NCBI RefSeq assembly: GCF_000760515.2
Contig: NW_013546356.1
Location: 1-37,269 of the forward strand
Direction: 5' to 3'
DNA: 37,269 nt
Origin: Mitosporidium daphniae
Lineage: Eukaryota > Microsporidia
Shown: positions 35,373-37,269 of the stretch, piece by piece
Numbering within the stretch: position 1 is the stretch's first letter
Layout of the letters: every line of letters begins with the position of its first letter
The notes under the pieces: model-generated
Seen by the model: only the letters and a program-made list of their open reading frames with translations
Databases searched by the model: none
Told to the model about the DNA's origin: nothing
Position numbers and translations under genes: made by a program

Positions 35373-37269
35373 ACCATCTGGTCAATAGACTTGAAAAACT
35401 ATTGTAGTTATCATGAGATAAAAATCACCTACCTGAACGCAGCCTTTGTAGGCGTCCCCGAAATTCTTACACACTCTCAAAGAGGGTAGTATCCATTTTG
35501 GGAGCTTTTTAACAATATTTTCCTGCGAATATCTACAATCCAACAATACAATGGTTGCATAATCGTTCATATTCCTTATGACCCTTCCTAGGAGCTATAG
35601 AATCAACATATCAATACCAATGGCCTGGTTTACACTTCTCATGCAGGCATTTTCGAGAAACGTAGACGATGATATTTTGCAATTCTACACGAAAATTCAT
35701 CAAGCAATCCTTACAGGAGTGGAGGATAAAAATTTGATCATTTCAGAAATTTCGGGCGAGCTCTGGTTTGGAAATGGAAGTCCAACGACAATCACAGCGC
35801 GTCCATAGTGATTGGAAAAATTAATTCCCTCAGATACCTTTCCATTGATTACGGCAAACAAAATCGCTCCCTTGGGACGAGAATTGTCGCAGGTGGTCAT
35901 AAATGCACTTAAGATCGGAGAAAGTTCCACAGATACATTTGTTTCCCAAAAGACTTTCTTGTTACTTGAAAGTTTTTCAAGCAAGAGGTTTTGCTCGCAA
36001 ATTGATTTAAAGTTGTTTAGGCTCCAATAGGAGGGAAAAAAGACCACCATTCCATCAGGTACAATTCGTGAGAAATTTAAAATAGACTGATAGGCCTCCA
36101 GAAGCTACGCAGTTAAAATGCATTCACTTGCCATTTCATGGTCCTCCTTGTATTCATATATGAATTTTAAAGTCTTTGAACTTGGGCCGTGCGATAATTG
36201 AAGAGTAAGCAGCTGTTTAGAGGCATCAATGACATGATTGCACGAAAAGTGAACAAATTTAGACTCTGGATAGCGATAATTGAACAGCTGGAACTTGATA
36301 TCTTCAATCTAACCCTAATAAAACACTGCAAAAGTACAGGAGAAAGTGTGCCACCAGCTAAAACCAAAGAATGGCACTCTTCCACAAGCTCGACAAAATA
36401 TTCGGAAACATGGAGCAGCAAATACTTGATACAAACCATATCATCTAAGAGGATGAGGGATGCGCTGCTCACAAATACCTTCAAAATACAGCATGAGCTT
36501 TCCATTCGAATCGTCATTGGTGAGCGAAGATAGAAAGGTAAAAATTGACGTCAACCGATATTTCCTTTTATTGTCGAGATTGCCATAACTTTGTATTTTC
36601 TTATCAAGACCGAAAATTTCAATAAAACGCTGCAATTCGTAAACATTAACGCCCTCCAAATTCGAAAGATGGAAAAATTCGGAAACGGAAATTATTTTTG
36701 TCTTCGGGGACTGAAATTGGTTACAAAAGACATTCAATCGTTCAAGAACAACAATGATCGTCTGAATGTTAACCTGATTTGAGCCTTTGAATCTTAGCTT
36801 AAACTTTTCGAAATAAATTGCAGTTTGCGATGAAAGAGAAGTAATCTAAAGAGATTTTGAAGAAAAAGCTACCTGGATCAATGATATGGACTGGTTAAAG
36901 ATGCCTTTAACGCAATCAACAATGTTATGGGCCTCGTCAAAAATAAGTATACTGTCCTTTAGGTTTAATGACAAAGATTTCCTAACAGAGGGCTGGATAA
37001 TGAAATTGTATGGGACAGCAATAAACTAACGATTATTCGAGAAACCTTACTTCAATGGTGGGCAAAAGAGAATGAGATGCATAATATGGGCATAAATGAA
37101 GCTTTTCTCCTTCCTCGTAAAGAGATTCGATGTCAATAATGGATTGTTTCTGATAAGGTCAAAGACAATGTTTACCTTGTGTAGGAGAGTCGAAAACTGC
37201 GCTGCAATAGCGTCAACAGACAGCTCTTGCGTATAATACGGGCATTTTCTTTCGCCCACCATTAAAGTA
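35369..37269 (-). CDS. CHL1: Fe-S cluster DNA helicase Chl1/DDX11, C-terminal 545 residues (5' end outside window)
   Basis: Ten exons are joined over nine introns of 25-34 bases: 37176-37269, 37051-37149, 36873-37025, 36479-36845, 36338-36444, 36132-36308, 35715-36104, 35618-35684, 35433-35587, 35369-35398. Motifs in order: CPYYASH (an iron-sulfur ligand region), FDEAHNIVD (DEAH box), LVLAGGTLSP, FSCNHVID, VVFFPSYWSL, GKVSEGINF and QAIGRVIRN. The DDX11/Chl1-specific IVLLDCRYSQENI and a final FFK follow. Chl1 is a 5'-3' helicase for sister-chromatid cohesion and replication-fork stability; it differs from Rad3, RTEL1 and FANCJ in motifs V-VI and C-terminus. One intron has a GC donor. The N-terminal Walker A part lies outside the window. 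Confidence 0.87.
36105..36131 (-). other. GC-AG intron in Chl1, 27 bases
   Basis: On the minus strand the intron begins GCAAGT, the classic strong form of a GC donor, and ends CTGCGTAG with a TTTTAAC branch motif. It joins YKEDHEM to LLEAYQSIL in frame. The GT three bases further in would shift the frame and hit a stop. Confidence 0.75.

Noticed and set aside
1-37269. Mobile elements, CRISPR arrays, viral or toxin genes
   Set aside because: No transposase, reverse transcriptase, integrase, terminal repeats, spacer arrays or such genes could be seen on either strand.

Overview
The window is nuclear DNA of a eukaryote with a very compact genome. About 31 protein genes (two cut by the window edges) and one tRNA gene fill 37 kb. 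Neighbouring genes lie 3 to 300 bases apart, and two convergent pairs overlap at their stop codons. By joining exons by eye against known protein families I place 50 spliceosomal introns in 17 genes, all 23 to 34 bases long. I infer an early-diverging fungus-like lineage with a reduced genome but a working mitochondrion (Rozellomycota/Opisthosporidia, for example a Mitosporidium-type relative of microsporidia). The reasons are ERMES subunits (Mmm1 and Mdm34), PMP3 and fungal-type housekeeping genes together with a mitochondrial rRNA dimethyltransferase (TFB1M), mitoribosomal protein mL49, Qri7 and Grx5. The species itself is not proven by the sequence.

Layout. 0-3.2 kb: a multi-pass membrane protein cut by the left edge (minus) and a 640-aa helical protein (plus). 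3.2-7.9 kb: Mmm1, alpha-tubulin and mL49 (minus), seipin (plus), RNA polymerase subunit Rpc19 and an intron-containing tRNA-Ile(UAU) (minus). 8-13.3 kb: C2H2 zinc-finger protein, TFB1M, CPSF30/Yth1 (minus), TFIIE-beta and glucose-6-phosphate dehydrogenase. 13.4-22.6 kb, all minus: VMP1, a 104-aa protein, an unresolved block, the 1925-aa ATPase Mot1/BTAF1, and Qri7. 22.7-28.9 kb: an SR-type RNA-binding protein (plus), Mdm34, an unknown nuclear-looking protein and exocyst Sec6 (minus), Grx5 (plus). 29-33.9 kb: ribosomal protein eL6 (plus), Yif1 (minus), Surf4/Erv29 (plus), an EXPERA-domain protein (minus), a Cys-rich ORF (plus), PMP3 (minus). 34.5-37.3 kb: a transcription-type cyclin (plus) and the Fe-S helicase Chl1/DDX11 (minus, cut by the right edge).

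The genes are not an operon-like system, but themes recur. Mmm1, Mdm34, VMP1 and seipin all act on lipid movement at ER contact sites or lipid droplets. TFB1M, mL49, Qri7 and Grx5 serve mitochondrial translation, tRNA modification and Fe-S assembly. Yif1, Surf4 and Sec6 serve ER-Golgi and exocytic traffic. Mot1, TFIIE-beta, Rpc19, the cyclin and Yth1 serve transcription and mRNA 3' processing. I see no transposon, CRISPR array, virus or toxin gene. The strongest unusual signal is the splicing system: uniformly tiny introns, two of them with GC donors, one of which interrupts the codons just before the CGFS motif of Grx5.
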